64,000 nucleotides of DNA from Pseudomonadota bacterium. GTDB taxonomy: Bacteria > Pseudomonadota > Alphaproteobacteria > Acetobacterales > Acetobacteraceae. This document shows, piece after piece, positions 34,948 to 44,667 of the stretch. Position 1 is the stretch's first letter. Each line of letters opens with the position of its first letter. The notes beneath the pieces are model-generated. The model made no database searches. It was not told the origin of the DNA and was given only the letters and a program-made list of their open reading frames with translations. The position numbers and the translations under genes were made by a program. Location: assembly GCA_019351895.1 (NCBI GenBank), contig JABBOH010000005.1, forward strand, positions 1 to 64,000, in the 5' to 3' direction.

Positions 34948-35726
34948 TGGTCGCGGCCGAGGTCGGCGACCTCATCGCGGCGATGACCCGCCGGGCGGAG
35001 CCTTTCGCGCTCGCGACGGTGGTGCGCACAGTCTCGGCGACGGCCGCGAAGCCGGGTGCGAAGGCCGTGATCCTGCCGGACGGTACCGTGGGTGCCGGCT
35101 GGATCGGCGGCGGCTGCGCGCGGGGTGCGGTTCTGCGCGCGGCCCGCGCCGCCATGGCGGACGGGCGGCCACGCCTGATCTCGGTGCAGCCGGAGGATGT
35201 GCTCCAGGCGCAATCCGTGGCGGCGGGCGAGGTGCGCGAGGGCATCGAATTCGCCCGCAACGCCTGCGCCAGCCGGGGCACGATGGATGTCTTCGTCGAG
35301 CCCGTGCTGCCGCCGCCGCGCCTCGTGGTCTGGGGCGCGTCTCCGGTCGCGGCGGCGCTCAGCAGGCTTGCGCCGGAATTCGGCTTCGCGGTCGCCGCGG
35401 GCTCTGTCAGCGAACGGCCCGGAGACTACATTGTCGTGTCGACGCAGGGGCGCGGCGACGCCGAGGCCTTGAAGGCGGCGCTGGCGGCGGAGGCGGGCTA
35501 TACCGCCTTCGTCGGCTCTACCGCCAAGGTAGCGGCCCTGAAGTCGGCTCTGCTCACGGAGGGCGTTCCGGCCTCCCGGCTGGAGCGGCTGCGTGGTCCC
35601 GCCGGGCTCGACATCGGGGCCGTCACCCCGGAGGAGATCGCCTTGTCGATCATCGCCGAGATGGTGCGGGAGCGGCGCCGGCCCGTGTTGCGTGATAGGC
35701 TGGCCGGCGAGGGCATGAGCGACTGA
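34947..35726 (+). CDS. XdhC/CoxI/CoxF-family Moco maturation protein
   Basis: A 259-residue XdhC-type protein with an N-terminal XdhC_CoxI domain (RAEPFALATVVRTVSATAAKPG; GWIGGGCARGAV) and a C-terminal Rossmann-like XdhC_C domain (LVVWGASPVAAAL; ITP-type GAVTPEEIALSIIAEM). Family members bind and deliver the sulfurated molybdenum cofactor to Mo-hydroxylases. I use ATG 34947, which overlaps the upstream stop; GTG 34944 is equally possible because GGGAGG is seven bases before it. Confidence 0.85.
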   Translation: MVAAEVGDLIAAMTRRAEPFALATVVRTVSATAAKPGAKAVILPDGTVGAGWIGGGCARGAVLRAARAAMADGRPRLISVQPEDVLQAQSVAAGEVREGIEFARNACASRGTMDVFVEPVLPPPRLVVWGASPVAAALSRLAPEFGFAVAAGSVSERPGDYIVVSTQGRGDAEALKAALAAEAGYTAFVGSTAKVAALKSALLTEGVPASRLERLRGPAGLDIGAVTPEEIALSIIAEMVRERRRPVLRDRLAGEGMSD

Positions 35727-35751
35727 ATGAGCGTGGGCGACTGAATGAGCG
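35719..35751 (+). repeat. 18-bp micro-duplication spanning the xdhC stop / sufU start
   Basis: The 15-mer GCGACTGAATGAGCG occurs at 35719-35733 and again at 35737-35751, offset by 18 bases. Each copy has the same stop-start unit (TGA-ATG). The duplication creates a five-codon frame (35727-35744, ATG...TGA) between the xdhC stop and the start of the next gene. Confidence 0.8.
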
Positions 35752-36218
35752 CGAGCGAGGCCGACATCTACAGCAGCACGATCCTGGAGCGCGCGCGCCG
35801 CCCGCGCCACCAGCATCGGCTGGAGCCCTTCGATATCGAGGCGCGGGAGGTCAACCGTCTCTGCGGCGACCGCGTCACGCTGCGTCTGCGCTGCGATGAA
35901 CAGGGCGGGATCGCGGCGGTCGGCTACGAGGCGCGCGCCTGCGCCATCTGCACCGCGTCCGCCGATCTCATGGCCGAGATTGTGCCGGGCATGACCCGGG
36001 CGGAGGCGCTGAGCGCCGGGCAGGCGCTCGGCGCGGCGTTGCGGTCGGACGGGACGACCGATTGGAGCCCGGACATCATGCCGCTGCGCCTGTTCGAGCC
36101 TTTGCGGGACACGCCCTCCCGGATCGTTTGTGCCACACTGCCCTGGCAGGCATTGGCCCAGGCATTGGCCCAGGGACTGACCCAGATGCCGGCACCGGGC
36201 GCCGACGAAGAAGGTTGA
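35745..36218 (+). CDS. SufU/IscU-like iron-sulfur scaffold protein
   Basis: A 157-residue NifU-N/SufU-like protein. Conserved ligand positions are C40 with D42 (LCGDRV), C66 (ACAICTASADLM) and C129 (RIVCATLPW), the pattern of SufU, which binds zinc and accepts persulfide from the cysteine desulfurase. Its place between XdhC-family genes suggests that it supplies sulfur or Fe-S clusters for CO dehydrogenase, either the CoxS clusters or the cyanolysable sulfur at the Mo-Cu site. The C-terminus carries a duplicated ALAQ unit encoded by a 12-bp tandem repeat. The role is inferred from context. Confidence 0.8.
   Translation: MSASEADIYSSTILERARRPRHQHRLEPFDIEAREVNRLCGDRVTLRLRCDEQGGIAAVGYEARACAICTASADLMAEIVPGMTRAEALSAGQALGAALRSDGTTDWSPDIMPLRLFEPLRDTPSRIVCATLPWQALAQALAQGLTQMPAPGADEEG
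36147..36170 (+). repeat. 12-bp tandem duplication inside the SufU-like gene
   Basis: CAGGCATTGGCC is repeated head to tail at 36147-36158 and 36159-36170. It stays in frame and duplicates the residues QALA near the C-terminal helix, beyond the last cysteine ligand. Confidence 0.85.
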
Positions 36219-36223
36219 GCAGG

Positions 36224-36556
36224 ATGACGGACACGACCCAGGACTCCGAGGATATCCTCGGTCAGGTGCAGGCTTGGCGCGAGGCGGGGGAGCAGGTGGC
36301 GCTCGCGACCGTCGTCGCCACCTGGGGCAGCTCGCCCCGGCCCGCCGGAAGCCAGATGGCGGTGACCGGCTCGGGCCGCATCATCGGCTCGGTCAGCGGC
36401 GGCTGCGTGGAAAGCGCCGTGACCGCCGCCGCGATGGAGACCCTGTCCCGTCATCGCCCCCAACTGCTCGACTACGGCATCACCAGCGAGCGCGCCTGGG
36501 AGGTCGGGCTCGCCTGCGGCGGCCAGCTGCAGGTGTTCGTGGAAGAGGTCGAATGA
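36224..36556 (+). CDS. XdhC-family protein, N-terminal domain only
   Basis: A 110-residue protein made only of the XdhC_CoxI domain: QVALATVVATWGSSPRPAG and GSVSGGCVESAV (the GGC motif), ending with [13 protein letters not shown] where full-length proteins run on into the Rossmann domain. The stop overlaps the ATG of the next gene, which encodes only the C-terminal domain, so together they are a split XdhC. Both frames are open and in good coding style, so this looks like natural gene fission, not a recent frameshift; split forms are known in cox clusters. Confidence 0.85.
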   Translation: MTDTTQDSEDILGQVQAWREAGEQVALATVVATWGSSPRPAGSQMAVTGSGRIIGSVSGGCVESAVTAAAMETLSRHRPQLLDYGITSERAWEVGLACGGQLQVFVEEVE

Positions 36557-37245
36557 CACCGGAGATCCGGGCGGCGCTGATCCGTGCCAAGGCCGGGCAT
36601 CACCCCATCGTCCTTGCCACGCGCCTCGCCTCCGGCGATCAGGTCATTCTGCCCGATGCGACCCAGCCCGAGGCTTTGAGGGAGGCCGCCCGCCGCGCTC
36701 TCACGGCCGACACCAGCACGACCGTGACGATCGGGGAGGATCGCTGGTTCCTCCAGGTCCAGAACCCCCCCATGCGGTGCTTCGTGATCGGCGCCGTCCA
36801 TATCGCCCAGGCTCTGGTGCGGCTCGCGGCACCGCTGGGGCTCGGGGTCATCGTGGTCGATCCCCGCCCGGCGCTCGCGACCGAGGAGCGTTTCCCCGGC
36901 GTCACGCTAATGCCGGACTGGCCCGACGAGGCGCTCGATCTCGCGGGGCTCGACGGGCGCAGCGCCGTCATCGCCCTCACGCATGATCCGAAGCTCGACG
37001 ATCCGGCGCTCGACCGGGCGCTGCGCTCTCCGGCCTTCTACATCGGGGCGCTCGGCTCCCGCAGGTCGCATGCGGCGCGGCTCGAGCGTCTGGCGGAGCT
37101 TGGACATTCGCCGGAGACGCTGGCCCGCATCCGGGGCCCGGTCGGCCTGCCCATCGCGGCCGTGACGGCCCCCGAGATCGCACTCTCGATCCTGGCCGAA
37201 CTCGTGGCCACACGCCGGGGCGCAGCCCGCACAGGAGACCGATGA
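36553..37245 (+). CDS. XdhC-family protein, C-terminal Rossmann-like part
   Basis: A 230-residue protein: a short N-terminal segment (about 1-70) followed by the XdhC_C domain, with [17 protein letters not shown] (cofactor loop, about 76-92), [41 protein letters not shown] and [16 protein letters not shown]. It completes the split XdhC begun by the previous gene. ATGA overlaps on both sides (36553 and 37242) argue for strict co-translation. Confidence 0.87.
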   Translation: MTPEIRAALIRAKAGHHPIVLATRLASGDQVILPDATQPEALREAARRALTADTSTTVTIGEDRWFLQVQNPPMRCFVIGAVHIAQALVRLAAPLGLGVIVVDPRPALATEERFPGVTLMPDWPDEALDLAGLDGRSAVIALTHDPKLDDPALDRALRSPAFYIGALGSRRSHAARLERLAELGHSPETLARIRGPVGLPIAAVTAPEIALSILAELVATRRGAARTGDR

Positions 37246-37718
37246 TGGAGGCCGAACGCCCGCCGCTGCCGCCCTTCGAGACCGCCGAGGCCGCTGGCCG
37301 CAAGGTGCGCCTCGCCGAGGACGCCTGGAACAGCCGCGATCCAGAGCGTGTGTCGCTCGCCTATACGCCGGACAGCGTCTGGCGGAACCGCGCCGAGTTC
37401 CTGCACGGGCGCGAGGATATCGTCGCCTTCCTCACCCGGAAGTGGAACCGGGAACTCGACTACCGGCTCATCAAGGAGCTTTGGGCGTTCCGCGGGGACC
37501 GCATCGCCGTGCGCTTCGCCTACGAATGGCATGACGACAGCGGCAACTGGTTCCGGTCGTACGGCAACGAGTTGTGGGAGTTCGACGGGCGCGGGCTGAT
37601 GCGGCGGCGCATCGCCAGCATCAACGACGCGCCGATCGCCGAGGCCGACCGCAAGTATCATTGGCCGAGCGGCCGGCGGCCCGACGATCACCCGTCATTG
37701 AGCGACCTCGGGCTTTGA
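37242..37718 (+). CDS. NTF2-like / DUF1348-family protein
   Basis: A 158-residue protein of the nuclear transport factor 2 fold family (DUF1348-like): [57 protein letters not shown]. The family is widespread and uncharacterised; members are small alpha+beta barrels. Overlap with the split xdhC makes it the last gene of the cox operon. A role in CO oxidation is unproved. An ATG three bases later (37245) is an alternative start. Confidence 0.75.
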   Translation: MMEAERPPLPPFETAEAAGRKVRLAEDAWNSRDPERVSLAYTPDSVWRNRAEFLHGREDIVAFLTRKWNRELDYRLIKELWAFRGDRIAVRFAYEWHDDSGNWFRSYGNELWEFDGRGLMRRRIASINDAPIAEADRKYHWPSGRRPDDHPSLSDLGL

Positions 37719-37771
37719 TGTCCCCACTTCGCGCTTGATGTCCCCCAGGAGCGCCACCATCCCGCGCGCTT

Positions 37772-38419
37772 CTATCCCGCATGCTCCGTCACCGTGCGCA
37801 TCACCGCGCTGAACATCGCCTCCGTCAGCCGCCCGGTGTTCGTGTTGTAGCGCGACACATGGTAGCTGTCGCAGAGCAGCAGCCCGTCCGGCAGTTCATG
37901 CACCGCGCCGTGGCGGAAGCGGACATGGCTTTGCCGAATCCCGCAGGCCTTCAGGATCGCCGCATGAGCCAGCACGCCGAGGGCCAGCGCCACGCGCAGG
38001 TTCGGCATCGTCTGCAACTCGACCGTCAGGAACCGGTTGCAGGTCGTGGTTTCCGCCGGGGTCGGCAGATTGGCCGGCGGCACGCAGCGCACCGCGTTGA
38101 CGATGCGGCAGCCCGTCAACTGCAGCCCGTCATCGGGCCGCGCGTCGTATTCGCCGGTCGCGAGCCCGTAGGCGAGCAGCGTCTTGTAGAGCAGAACCCC
38201 GGCGTGATCGCCGGTGAACGGGCGGCCGGTGCGGTTCGCGCCGCGCACGCCGGGCGCCATCCCGACCACGATGATCGGCGCATCGATGGGGCCGAAGCTC
38301 GGCACCGGGCCGTTGAACCAGTCGGGATTAGCCGCCCGGTTGGCCGCCCGATACTCCGCGAGGCGCGGGCAGAGCGGGCAGTCATGGCCGGGCGTCCCGG
38401 CATCATCCCGCGTGGTCAT
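37772..38419 (-). CDS. Family 5-type uracil-DNA glycosylase
   Basis: A 215-residue UdgB-like enzyme. CPLCPRL near the N-terminus with a later Cys set fits the Fe-S cluster binding pattern; GMAPGVRGANRTGRPFTGD is motif I and YHVSRYNTNTGRLT is motif II (His-Val-Ser where His-Pro-Ser is more usual). It removes uracil and some other deaminated bases from DNA. Start ATG 38419 gives a normal length; upstream frame is non-coding in style. It converges with the cox operon. Confidence 0.87.
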   Translation of the reverse strand: MTTRDDAGTPGHDCPLCPRLAEYRAANRAANPDWFNGPVPSFGPIDAPIIVVGMAPGVRGANRTGRPFTGDHAGVLLYKTLLAYGLATGEYDARPDDGLQLTGCRIVNAVRCVPPANLPTPAETTTCNRFLTVELQTMPNLRVALALGVLAHAAILKACGIRQSHVRFRHGAVHELPDGLLLCDSYHVSRYNTNTGRLTEAMFSAVMRTVTEHAG

Positions 38420-38548
38420 CGCTCTGCAACTCCTGCGTGTATCGCCTTCCGTCTCTTTGGCACAGCTGACCGCGATCAGGAACGGGTATTTGCGCCGTCG
38501 CCGCGTCCTGGGCTTGCGCCCGGGCCGGTCCCGGGGCAGGGAGCGCGC

Positions 38549-39049
38549 ATGATCCTCATTGCCATCGGCGCCAATCTGCCGGGACCGGACGGGACGCCGC
38601 CGGCGGAGACCTGCGCCCGCGCCGTGGCGGCAATCGCCGACATGGCGGGCCTGACAGTCGAGGCCGTCTCGCCGTTCTATGTCTCGGCGCCGGTGCCGGT
38701 CTCGGATCAGCCGCCCTACATCAACGGCGTCCTCCGCGCCCAGGGCGAGATCGACCCTGGGACGCTGCTCGCCGGGCTGTTGGAGATCGAGAGCCGCTTC
38801 GGCCGCCGCCGCGCGGGGCTGAACGCCGCCCGCAGCCTCGACCTCGACATCATTGCCATGGGGCCGATGGGCGACCTCGTCCGCGCTGGGCCCGACCCGA
38901 TCCTGCCGCATCCCCGCGCCCATGAGCGCGCCTTCGTGCTCCGGCCGCTGGCCGATGTGGCGCCCGGATGGCGCCATCCCGGGCTCGGCCTGACCGTCGC
39001 CGAGCTGCTCGCGATGCTGCCGCCGCAGGGGATCGAGCGGCTGGCCTGA
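38549..39049 (+). CDS. folK: 2-amino-4-hydroxy-6-hydroxymethyldihydropteridine pyrophosphokinase
   Basis: A 166-residue HPPK. The start block MILIAIGANLPGP, the loop NAARSLDLDIIAMG (substrate and Mg2+ site, Asp pair) and HPRAHERAFVLRPLADVAP near the C-terminus are hallmark motifs. It transfers pyrophosphate from ATP to the pterin in folate synthesis. It is divergent from the glycosylase with 129 bases between. Confidence 0.93.
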   Translation: MILIAIGANLPGPDGTPPAETCARAVAAIADMAGLTVEAVSPFYVSAPVPVSDQPPYINGVLRAQGEIDPGTLLAGLLEIESRFGRRRAGLNAARSLDLDIIAMGPMGDLVRAGPDPILPHPRAHERAFVLRPLADVAPGWRHPGLGLTVAELLAMLPPQGIERLA

Positions 39050-39157
39050 CCGGCCGGATGCCAGCCATGAGCGCCGTCCGGCCCGCGAATCCTTGCTTCG
39101 CGCGGTCCGAAGCGCTACTGAGACCATTCACACATCTTTCACGCGGAGATTGAGCGG

Positions 39158-39559
39158 ATGGCGCGTGTCACCGTCGAAGATTGCATCGTACAGGTTCCGA
39201 ACCGCTTCGAGCTGGTTCTGCTGGCCGCCCAGCGCGCCCGCAACATCGCCCGCGGGGAGGAGCTGACGCTCGATCGCGACAACGACAAGAACCCCGTCGT
39301 GGCCTTGCGCGAAGTGGCCGAGCAGCGGGTCGACCTCGACAGGCTCGAGAGCGACCTCGTGCGCTCGCTGTCGCGCGCGCCGGAGCCTGAGCCGGCCGAC
39401 GAGGAGGTCATGGACCTCATCCCGACCGATCAGAACATCTTCGGTCTGCAGGATGTCTCGGCGGACGAGGAAACGGCCGCGATGGCCGGGCGCGAGGATG
39501 GCCCGATCGATCTCGAAGCGGCGATCGAGGCCGAACTCGGCGGCCGCAACCGGCGATAG
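39158..39559 (+). CDS. rpoZ: DNA-directed RNA polymerase omega subunit
   Basis: A 133-residue omega subunit. [28 protein letters not shown] (split over residues 1-28) and [13 protein letters not shown] are the conserved core that stabilises beta-prime; the acidic C-terminal tail is usual in alphaproteobacteria. GGAG lies about nine bases before the ATG. It is followed 8 bases later by rsh, a widespread pairing. Confidence 0.95.
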   Translation: MARVTVEDCIVQVPNRFELVLLAAQRARNIARGEELTLDRDNDKNPVVALREVAEQRVDLDRLESDLVRSLSRAPEPEPADEEVMDLIPTDQNIFGLQDVSADEETAAMAGREDGPIDLEAAIEAELGGRNRR

Positions 39560-39566
39560 GGCGGGC

Positions 39567-41915
39567 ATGGTGAGTGGACGACGCGAAACCGCCGTCCATC
39601 GCCTGACCACAGCCGCCTACGCACCTGACGGCCGGCCCACCGGGCGCGGCGTCACCCTCGAACCGGATGGCGTCGCCTCCGGTCCCGGCACCCTCACTCT
39701 GGAAACGGTGCCCTTCGCTGAGCGTGAGCGGGCGCTCGTGCGCCGCATCCACGCCTACGATCCCCGCGCCGACACCTCGGCGATCGACGCCGCTTATGTC
39801 ATGGCCGCCGAGGCCCACGCCCGCCAGCAGCGCGACAACGGCGACCCCTATATCGGGCACCCCCTGGCCGTCGCCGAGATCCTCGCGGGCTACCGGCTCG
39901 ATACCGGCAGCATCATCACCGGCCTCCTGCACGACACCATAGAAGACACCGGCCTCAAGCTGCCGCGGATCGAGCAGCAGTTCGGTCCCGACGTGGCCGG
40001 GCTTGTCGACGGCGTCACCAAGCTCACCCGCCTCGAACTGCAGTCCGACCGCACCAAGCAGGCCGAGAACTTCCGCAAGCTCGTCCTCGCGCTGAGCCGC
40101 GACATCCGCGTGCTGCTCGTGAAGCTCGCGGACCGGCTGCACAACATGCGGACGCTGCACTTCGTGGCCGAGCAGGGCCGCCGGCAGCGGATCGCGCGCG
40201 AGACCATGGAGATCTACGCGCCGCTCGCCGGCCGCATCGGCATGGACGCAATCAAGAGCGAGCTGCAGCTGCTCTCCTTCGCCCAGCTCGAGCCCGAGGC
40301 CTATGACAGCATCCAGGCCCGGCTGAACTTCCTGCGCGGCCAGGGCGCGGACATCATCGAGGAGGTCCGCCAGGAACTCATCCGCGTCTGCCGCGCCGCC
40401 GGGATCGAGGGCCTCGACGTGACCGGACGCGAAAAATCGCCCTTCTCCATCTGGGAGAAGATGCAGCATCGCAACGTCGCCTATGAGCAGCTGTCCGACA
40501 TCATGGCCTTCCGCGTCCTCGTGCGCACGCGCGACGACTGCTACATGGCGCTGGGCGCGATCCACTCGGCCTTCCCGGTCATCGCCGGTCGCTTCAAGGA
40601 CTATATCTCGACGCCGAAGGCGAACGGCTACCAGAGCATCCATACCGGCGTCACGCTGCGGGAGCCGCGCAACCAGAAGATCGAGGTCCAGATCAGGACC
40701 TTCGACATGCACGACGTGGCGGAAAACGGCGTCGCCGCGCATTGGCTCTACAAGGACCACGATCCCACGGTCGCGCAGGATCTGCAGCGCTTCCGCTGGG
40801 TGCAGGATCTGCTGGAAATCCTCGAGAACAGTCAGGCGGCGGACGAGTTCCTCGAAAACACCAAGCTCGAACTCTATCACGATCAGGTCTTCTGCTTCAC
40901 GCCGAAGGGCGAGCTGATCCAGCTGCCGCGTGGCGCCACGCCCGTCGATTTCGCCTATGCCGTGCACAGTCAGGTCGGCGACACCTGCGTCGGCGCCAAG
41001 ATCAACGGCCGGCTGATGCCGCTGCGCTACGAGCTGCAGAACGGCGATCAGGTCGAGATCATGACGGCGCGCGGCGGCACGCCCTCGCCGCAATGGGAAC
41101 GTTTCGTCGTCACCGGCAAGGCGCGGGCGCGCATCCGGCGGTTCGTGGCCCAGCAGCAGCGCACCATCAACCGCGAGCAGGGCCGGGCGGTGCTCGCCAA
41201 AGCCTTCCGCCAGGAAGGGCTCGACGGATCGGAACGCGCGCTCGAGCCCGCGCTCAAGGCGCTCAAACTGCTCACCATCGACGACCTCTACGTGGCGGTC
41301 GCGAGCGGCCATCTCGGACCCAAGGACGTGGTGCACGCGGCCTATCCCGAGATGCGGGAGACGGCGCGCGCGCCGCGCATGTTGCCGGGCATGGGCCTGC
41401 CGCCGCGGCCCGCGGGCTCGCGGCCCGGCTCCAAGGCCGATGGCAGCCCCGCCGGCGCGCCGATCCGTGGCGTCATCTCGGGCATGGTGGTGAGCTATGC
41501 GGGCTGCTGCCATCCGCTGCCGGGCGATCCCATCGTGGGCATTGTCGCGACGGGGCGCGGCGTCACCATCCACACGCGGGACTGCGCCCAGCTGCAGAGC
41601 TTCGCCGCCACGCCCGAGCGGTTCCTCGATGTGGAATGGGACGACACGCTGCCGCCCCAGGCGCGCGGCGGACAGGCCTATTCCGGGCGCATCAGCATCA
41701 TCGCGACCAATGAGCGCGACCTGCTGCCCAACATCTCCAACGCCGTCACGAAGCATGACGGCTCTGTCCTCAATCTGCGCGTCGTCAGCCGGCAGCAGGA
41801 TTTCTGCGAGATTCTGCTCGATGTCGAGGTGCGCGATCTGCGCCACCTCTCGAACGTCATCGCCGGATTGAGGGCGACCTCCGGCATCACACAGGTGGAG
41901 CGGGCCAAAGGCTGA
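39567..41915 (+). CDS. rsh: Bifunctional (p)ppGpp synthetase/hydrolase (Rel/SpoT homologue)
   Basis: A 782-residue long RSH protein: HD hydrolase domain with LLHDTIEDT (His122-Asp123 and Glu126-Asp127), RelA_SpoT synthetase domain (about 290-400; [32 protein letters not shown]), TGS domain (about 440-500; [16 protein letters not shown]), zinc-finger-like [12 protein letters not shown] and a C-terminal ACT domain. Both catalytic centres look intact. The N-terminus is about 50 residues longer than typical and has a poor ribosome site at ATG 39567; an internal GTG near residue 48 is an alternative. It overlaps acpS by one base (TGATG). Confidence 0.93.
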   Translation: MVSGRRETAVHRLTTAAYAPDGRPTGRGVTLEPDGVASGPGTLTLETVPFAERERALVRRIHAYDPRADTSAIDAAYVMAAEAHARQQRDNGDPYIGHPLAVAEILAGYRLDTGSIITGLLHDTIEDTGLKLPRIEQQFGPDVAGLVDGVTKLTRLELQSDRTKQAENFRKLVLALSRDIRVLLVKLADRLHNMRTLHFVAEQGRRQRIARETMEIYAPLAGRIGMDAIKSELQLLSFAQLEPEAYDSIQARLNFLRGQGADIIEEVRQELIRVCRAAGIEGLDVTGREKSPFSIWEKMQHRNVAYEQLSDIMAFRVLVRTRDDCYMALGAIHSAFPVIAGRFKDYISTPKANGYQSIHTGVTLREPRNQKIEVQIRTFDMHDVAENGVAAHWLYKDHDPTVAQDLQRFRWVQDLLEILENSQAADEFLENTKLELYHDQVFCFTPKGELIQLPRGATPVDFAYAVHSQVGDTCVGAKINGRLMPLRYELQNGDQVEIMTARGGTPSPQWERFVVTGKARARIRRFVAQQQRTINREQGRAVLAKAFRQEGLDGSERALEPALKALKLLTIDDLYVAVASGHLGPKDVVHAAYPEMRETARAPRMLPGMGLPPRPAGSRPGSKADGSPAGAPIRGVISGMVVSYAGCCHPLPGDPIVGIVATGRGVTIHTRDCAQLQSFAATPERFLDVEWDDTLPPQARGGQAYSGRISIIATNERDLLPNISNAVTKHDGSVLNLRVVSRQQDFCEILLDVEVRDLRHLSNVIAGLRATSGITQVERAKG

Positions 41916-42319
41916 TGATCATCGGCATCGGATCGGATCTCTGCGACATCCGCAGGGTGGAGAAGGCGATCGCGCGCCACGGCGACCGCTTTCTCGCCCG
42001 CGTCTTTACCGAAGTCGAACGCGCGAAGGCGATGCGCCGCACCGAGAAGCTGCGGGCCGGGACCTTCGCCAAGCGTTTCGCGGCCAAGGAGGCCTGCGCC
42101 AAGGCACTCGGCACCGGGTTCAGCGGCGGCGTGTTCATGTCCGATCTCGGCGTCGTCAACCGGCCCTCGGGGCAGCCGACCTTCGCGCTGACGGGCGGCG
42201 CGGCGGTGCGGCTCGCGGCCATAACGCCGCCCGGAATGGCCGCGGATGTCGCGCTGACCATGACGGACGAATACCCTTACGCCTTCGCCCAGGTCATCAT
42301 CTCGGCGGTTCCGCTCTAG
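41915..42319 (+). CDS. acpS: Holo-[acyl-carrier-protein] synthase
   Basis: A 134-residue Acp[17 protein letters not shown] (Asp for Mg2+) and [18 protein letters not shown] (Glu and Lys) are the two phosphopantetheinyl-transferase motifs. It transfers 4'-phosphopantetheine from CoA to acyl carrier protein. Its start overlaps the rsh stop; its end overlaps the convergent FAD monooxygenase by four bases. Confidence 0.95.
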   Translation: MIIGIGSDLCDIRRVEKAIARHGDRFLARVFTEVERAKAMRRTEKLRAGTFAKRFAAKEACAKALGTGFSGGVFMSDLGVVNRPSGQPTFALTGGAAVRLAAITPPGMAADVALTMTDEYPYAFAQVIISAVPL

Positions 42320-43800
42320 TCGAGTAGGTGGTGGAGGTATCGCTCCGCCGCGTCGAAATCGTCGCCGGGGGCGCTCAGCCCGATATAGCCGTCCGGGCGG
42401 ACCACGAGCAGCCGGGACCTGTCGGGCGACCTGCGCGGCGCGGCTTCCAGCAGCGTGGGGAAGGCCGCGGTCAGGGCCTGTGCCCGGGCGGGGTCGGCGG
42501 ACGCGAACAGCACGAAGCGCGGCGTGGCTCCGGCGCCGGGCGGCGGCCCGTCATAATGCGCGGGGGCCAGACGCTCCCCGGCCGCCAGCCCGTGCGGCGC
42601 GTGGCGCCCGCCGACCGAGAGGGGGCTGTCGCCATAGGCGATGCCCGTCTCGCTCATCTCGCTGGCGAGCTTTTCCCGCATGGCGTGCAGGCCCATGACG
42701 AAGCGCATCGCGAGGTTGCGCATCGTCTGCGCGGCGGGGTTGGCGAGCGTCGCCATGTCGGTCAGCCGCGTCGCGTTCCGGAGCACCATGTCGCCGACCG
42801 CGCTGCGCTCGGGGCTGTAGCTGTCGAGAAGCGCGGGGCCGCCTGTGCCCTTCGCCGCCATCGCGAGCTTCCAGGCGAGGTTGATGGCGTCCTGCATGCC
42901 GGTGTTCATGCCCTGGCCGCCGGCCGGGCTGTGGACATGCGCGGCGTCCCCGGCCAGGAAGACGCGGCCCACCCTGTATTCCTCGACCTTGCGCTCCTGC
43001 ACGCGGAAGGTCGTGAGCCAGACCGGATCGAGCACGCGGAACCCGCCCGCGGTCCGCCCGTCCGCGAGCGCCTGCACCTCGGCGAGCGTCGGGTCGGGGC
43101 GGCGATGGGCAGGATCGGCTTTGCCCACGGTGCCGATCACGCGGGCGCGCCCTCCCGGGATCGGGAAGATGGCGAACAGCCCCTCGCGGTGGAGATAGAT
43201 CGTGACCTCGTCGGCGGGCGGCGCGCCCTCTCCCTCCAGCCGGACATCGGCGAGGAACCAGTCGTCGCCCTGGGGCTTGCCCCGGAAGGGCAGGTCGAGC
43301 TGGTGGCGCACCGTGCTGTGGGCGCCGTCGCAGCCCGCGAGCCAGGTCGCCTGCACGCTCTCCTCCCGCCCATCCGGGTGGCGCAGCACGGCCTCCACGT
43401 CGTCATGCCCGGGCAGGAACCCGATGAGCTCGACCTCGCGCTCGACGGCGATGCCGAAGCCTGCGAGGTGCGCGGCCATCAGCCGCTCGGTCTCCCGCTG
43501 CGGGATCATGAGCGCGAAGTTATAGGCGCTGGGCACGCTGTCGAGCCGCGTCCGCGCGAGGATCGTGTGGCCATGCCGCATCGAGACGCCGTGCGCGCGG
43601 AGCCCGGCGTCGAGGAACGCCGTGGTGCATCCCATACGGTCCATGAGTTCCAGCGTCCGGCTCCAGAGCACCAGCGCCTTGGAGGTCGTGGTGGCGTGGG
43701 CCGCCTTGTCGATGATGCGCACCGCGAGGCCGTAGCGGGCGGCTTCGGCCGCCATGGTGAGCCCGACCGGGCCGGCGCCAACCACGAGCACATCGAGCAT
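42316..43800 (-). CDS. FAD-dependent monooxygenase (PheA/TfdB class, aromatic hydroxylase fold)
   Basis: A 494-residue class A flavoprotein monooxygenase. [17 protein letters not shown] (about 8-24) binds the ADP part of [16 protein letters not shown] (about 168-180) is the DG motif, and [24 protein letters not shown] (split near 288-311) is the GD motif. A C-terminal thioredoxin-like domain (about 390-494) ends without obvious catalytic cysteines. It hydroxylates an aromatic or polyketide-like substrate with NAD(P)H and O2. It seems unrelated to its housekeeping neighbours. Confidence 0.85.
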   Translation of the reverse strand: MLDVLVVGAGPVGLTMAAEAARYGLAVRIIDKAAHATTTSKALVLWSRTLELMDRMGCTTAFLDAGLRAHGVSMRHGHTILARTRLDSVPSAYNFALMIPQRETERLMAAHLAGFGIAVEREVELIGFLPGHDDVEAVLRHPDGREESVQATWLAGCDGAHSTVRHQLDLPFRGKPQGDDWFLADVRLEGEGAPPADEVTIYLHREGLFAIFPIPGGRARVIGTVGKADPAHRRPDPTLAEVQALADGRTAGGFRVLDPVWLTTFRVQERKVEEYRVGRVFLAGDAAHVHSPAGGQGMNTGMQDAINLAWKLAMAAKGTGGPALLDSYSPERSAVGDMVLRNATRLTDMATLANPAAQTMRNLAMRFVMGLHAMREKLASEMSETGIAYGDSPLSVGGRHAPHGLAAGERLAPAHYDGPPPGAGATPRFVLFASADPARAQALTAAFPTLLEAAPRRSPDRSRLLVVRPDGYIGLSAPGDDFDAAERYLHHLLD

Positions 43801-43881
43801 CGTCGTATTCCTTTGCGGACCCGCATCATCTAGAGCGGGATCGCGCCGGACAGAAGCTATTCCGTCGGCCCGGGCCGGCCG

Positions 43882-44577
43882 TCACACGGCGTGGCCGAAC
43901 AGCGCGCCGGCGCCCGCGGTGATCGCCATCGCGAGCGCACCCCAGAAGGCCACGCGCAGCGTCGGCTTCACGATGCCGGCGCCGCCGGTCGTGGCGCCGA
44001 CCGCGCCCAGAACCGCCAGAACGATCAGGGCGGTGCCGAAGATCGCCCACATGACGAAGCGTTGCGGGGCGAAGACGGCGGCCAGCAGCGGCAGGATCGC
44101 GCCCGCCGCGAATGTCGCCGCCGAGGTCAGCGCGGCCTGGATCGGCCGCGCCGTCGAGATCTCCGAGATGCCGAGTTCATCCCGCGCATGGGCGCCGATG
44201 GCGTCCTTCGCCATCAGTTGCTCGGCCACCTGTTGGGCCAGTCCGGGCTCCAATCCCCGATCGATATAGATGCGCTTGAGTTCCGCTGTCTCCCCGTCGC
44301 GGTCGGTCTTGAGTTCCTGCCGTTCGCGCGCGAGGTCGGCGTTTTCGGTGTCGGATTGCGAACTGACCGACACGTATTCGCCCGCCGCCATCGACATGGC
44401 GCCGGCAACCAGCCCGGCGAGCCCTGCCGTCACGATCTGGCCGCTGGAGGTCGTCGCGGCGGCCACGCCCATCATCAGGCTCGCGGTCGATATGATGCCG
44501 TCATTGGCGCCGAGAACGGCGGCGCGCAACCAGCCTATGCGGCCGATCAGGTGGTGTTCGGCATGGCGACGCGGCAC
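43882..44577 (-). CDS. VIT1/CCC1-family membrane transporter
   Basis: A 231-residue membrane protein of the VIT family (vacuolar iron/manganese transporter-like). RAAVLGANDGIISTASLMMGVAAA (split over the first helix), GAMSMAAGEYVSVSSQSD (second conserved motif with Glu), a cytoplasmic helical hairpin rich in Glu (about 80-130) that in VIT1 binds metal, and three C-terminal hydrophobic helices. It likely exports Fe2+ or Mn2+. Start is GTG with GGAAGGAGAG upstream. Confidence 0.85.
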   Translation of the reverse strand: MPRRHAEHHLIGRIGWLRAAVLGANDGIISTASLMMGVAAATTSSGQIVTAGLAGLVAGAMSMAAGEYVSVSSQSDTENADLARERQELKTDRDGETAELKRIYIDRGLEPGLAQQVAEQLMAKDAIGAHARDELGISEISTARPIQAALTSAATFAAGAILPLLAAVFAPQRFVMWAIFGTALIVLAVLGAVGATTGGAGIVKPTLRVAFWGALAMAITAGAGALFGHAV

Positions 44578-44667
44578 GGCGCTCTCCTTCCCGCAGGGCA
44601 GACAAATCCAGTCTGCACATTAACATGCGGGACCTGACGGTTTGCTGACACCTTCGCTCGGCGGGCA

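Noticed and set aside
36224-37245. Frameshifted XdhC pseudogene
   Set aside because: The two parts divide at the domain border, overlap with ATGA and each has a proper start, which argues for two real genes.
37700-37760. Repeated TTGATGTCCCC near the end of the NTF2-like gene
   Set aside because: Two copies of 11 bases around a stop codon, without symmetry or a hairpin; too little to assign a function.
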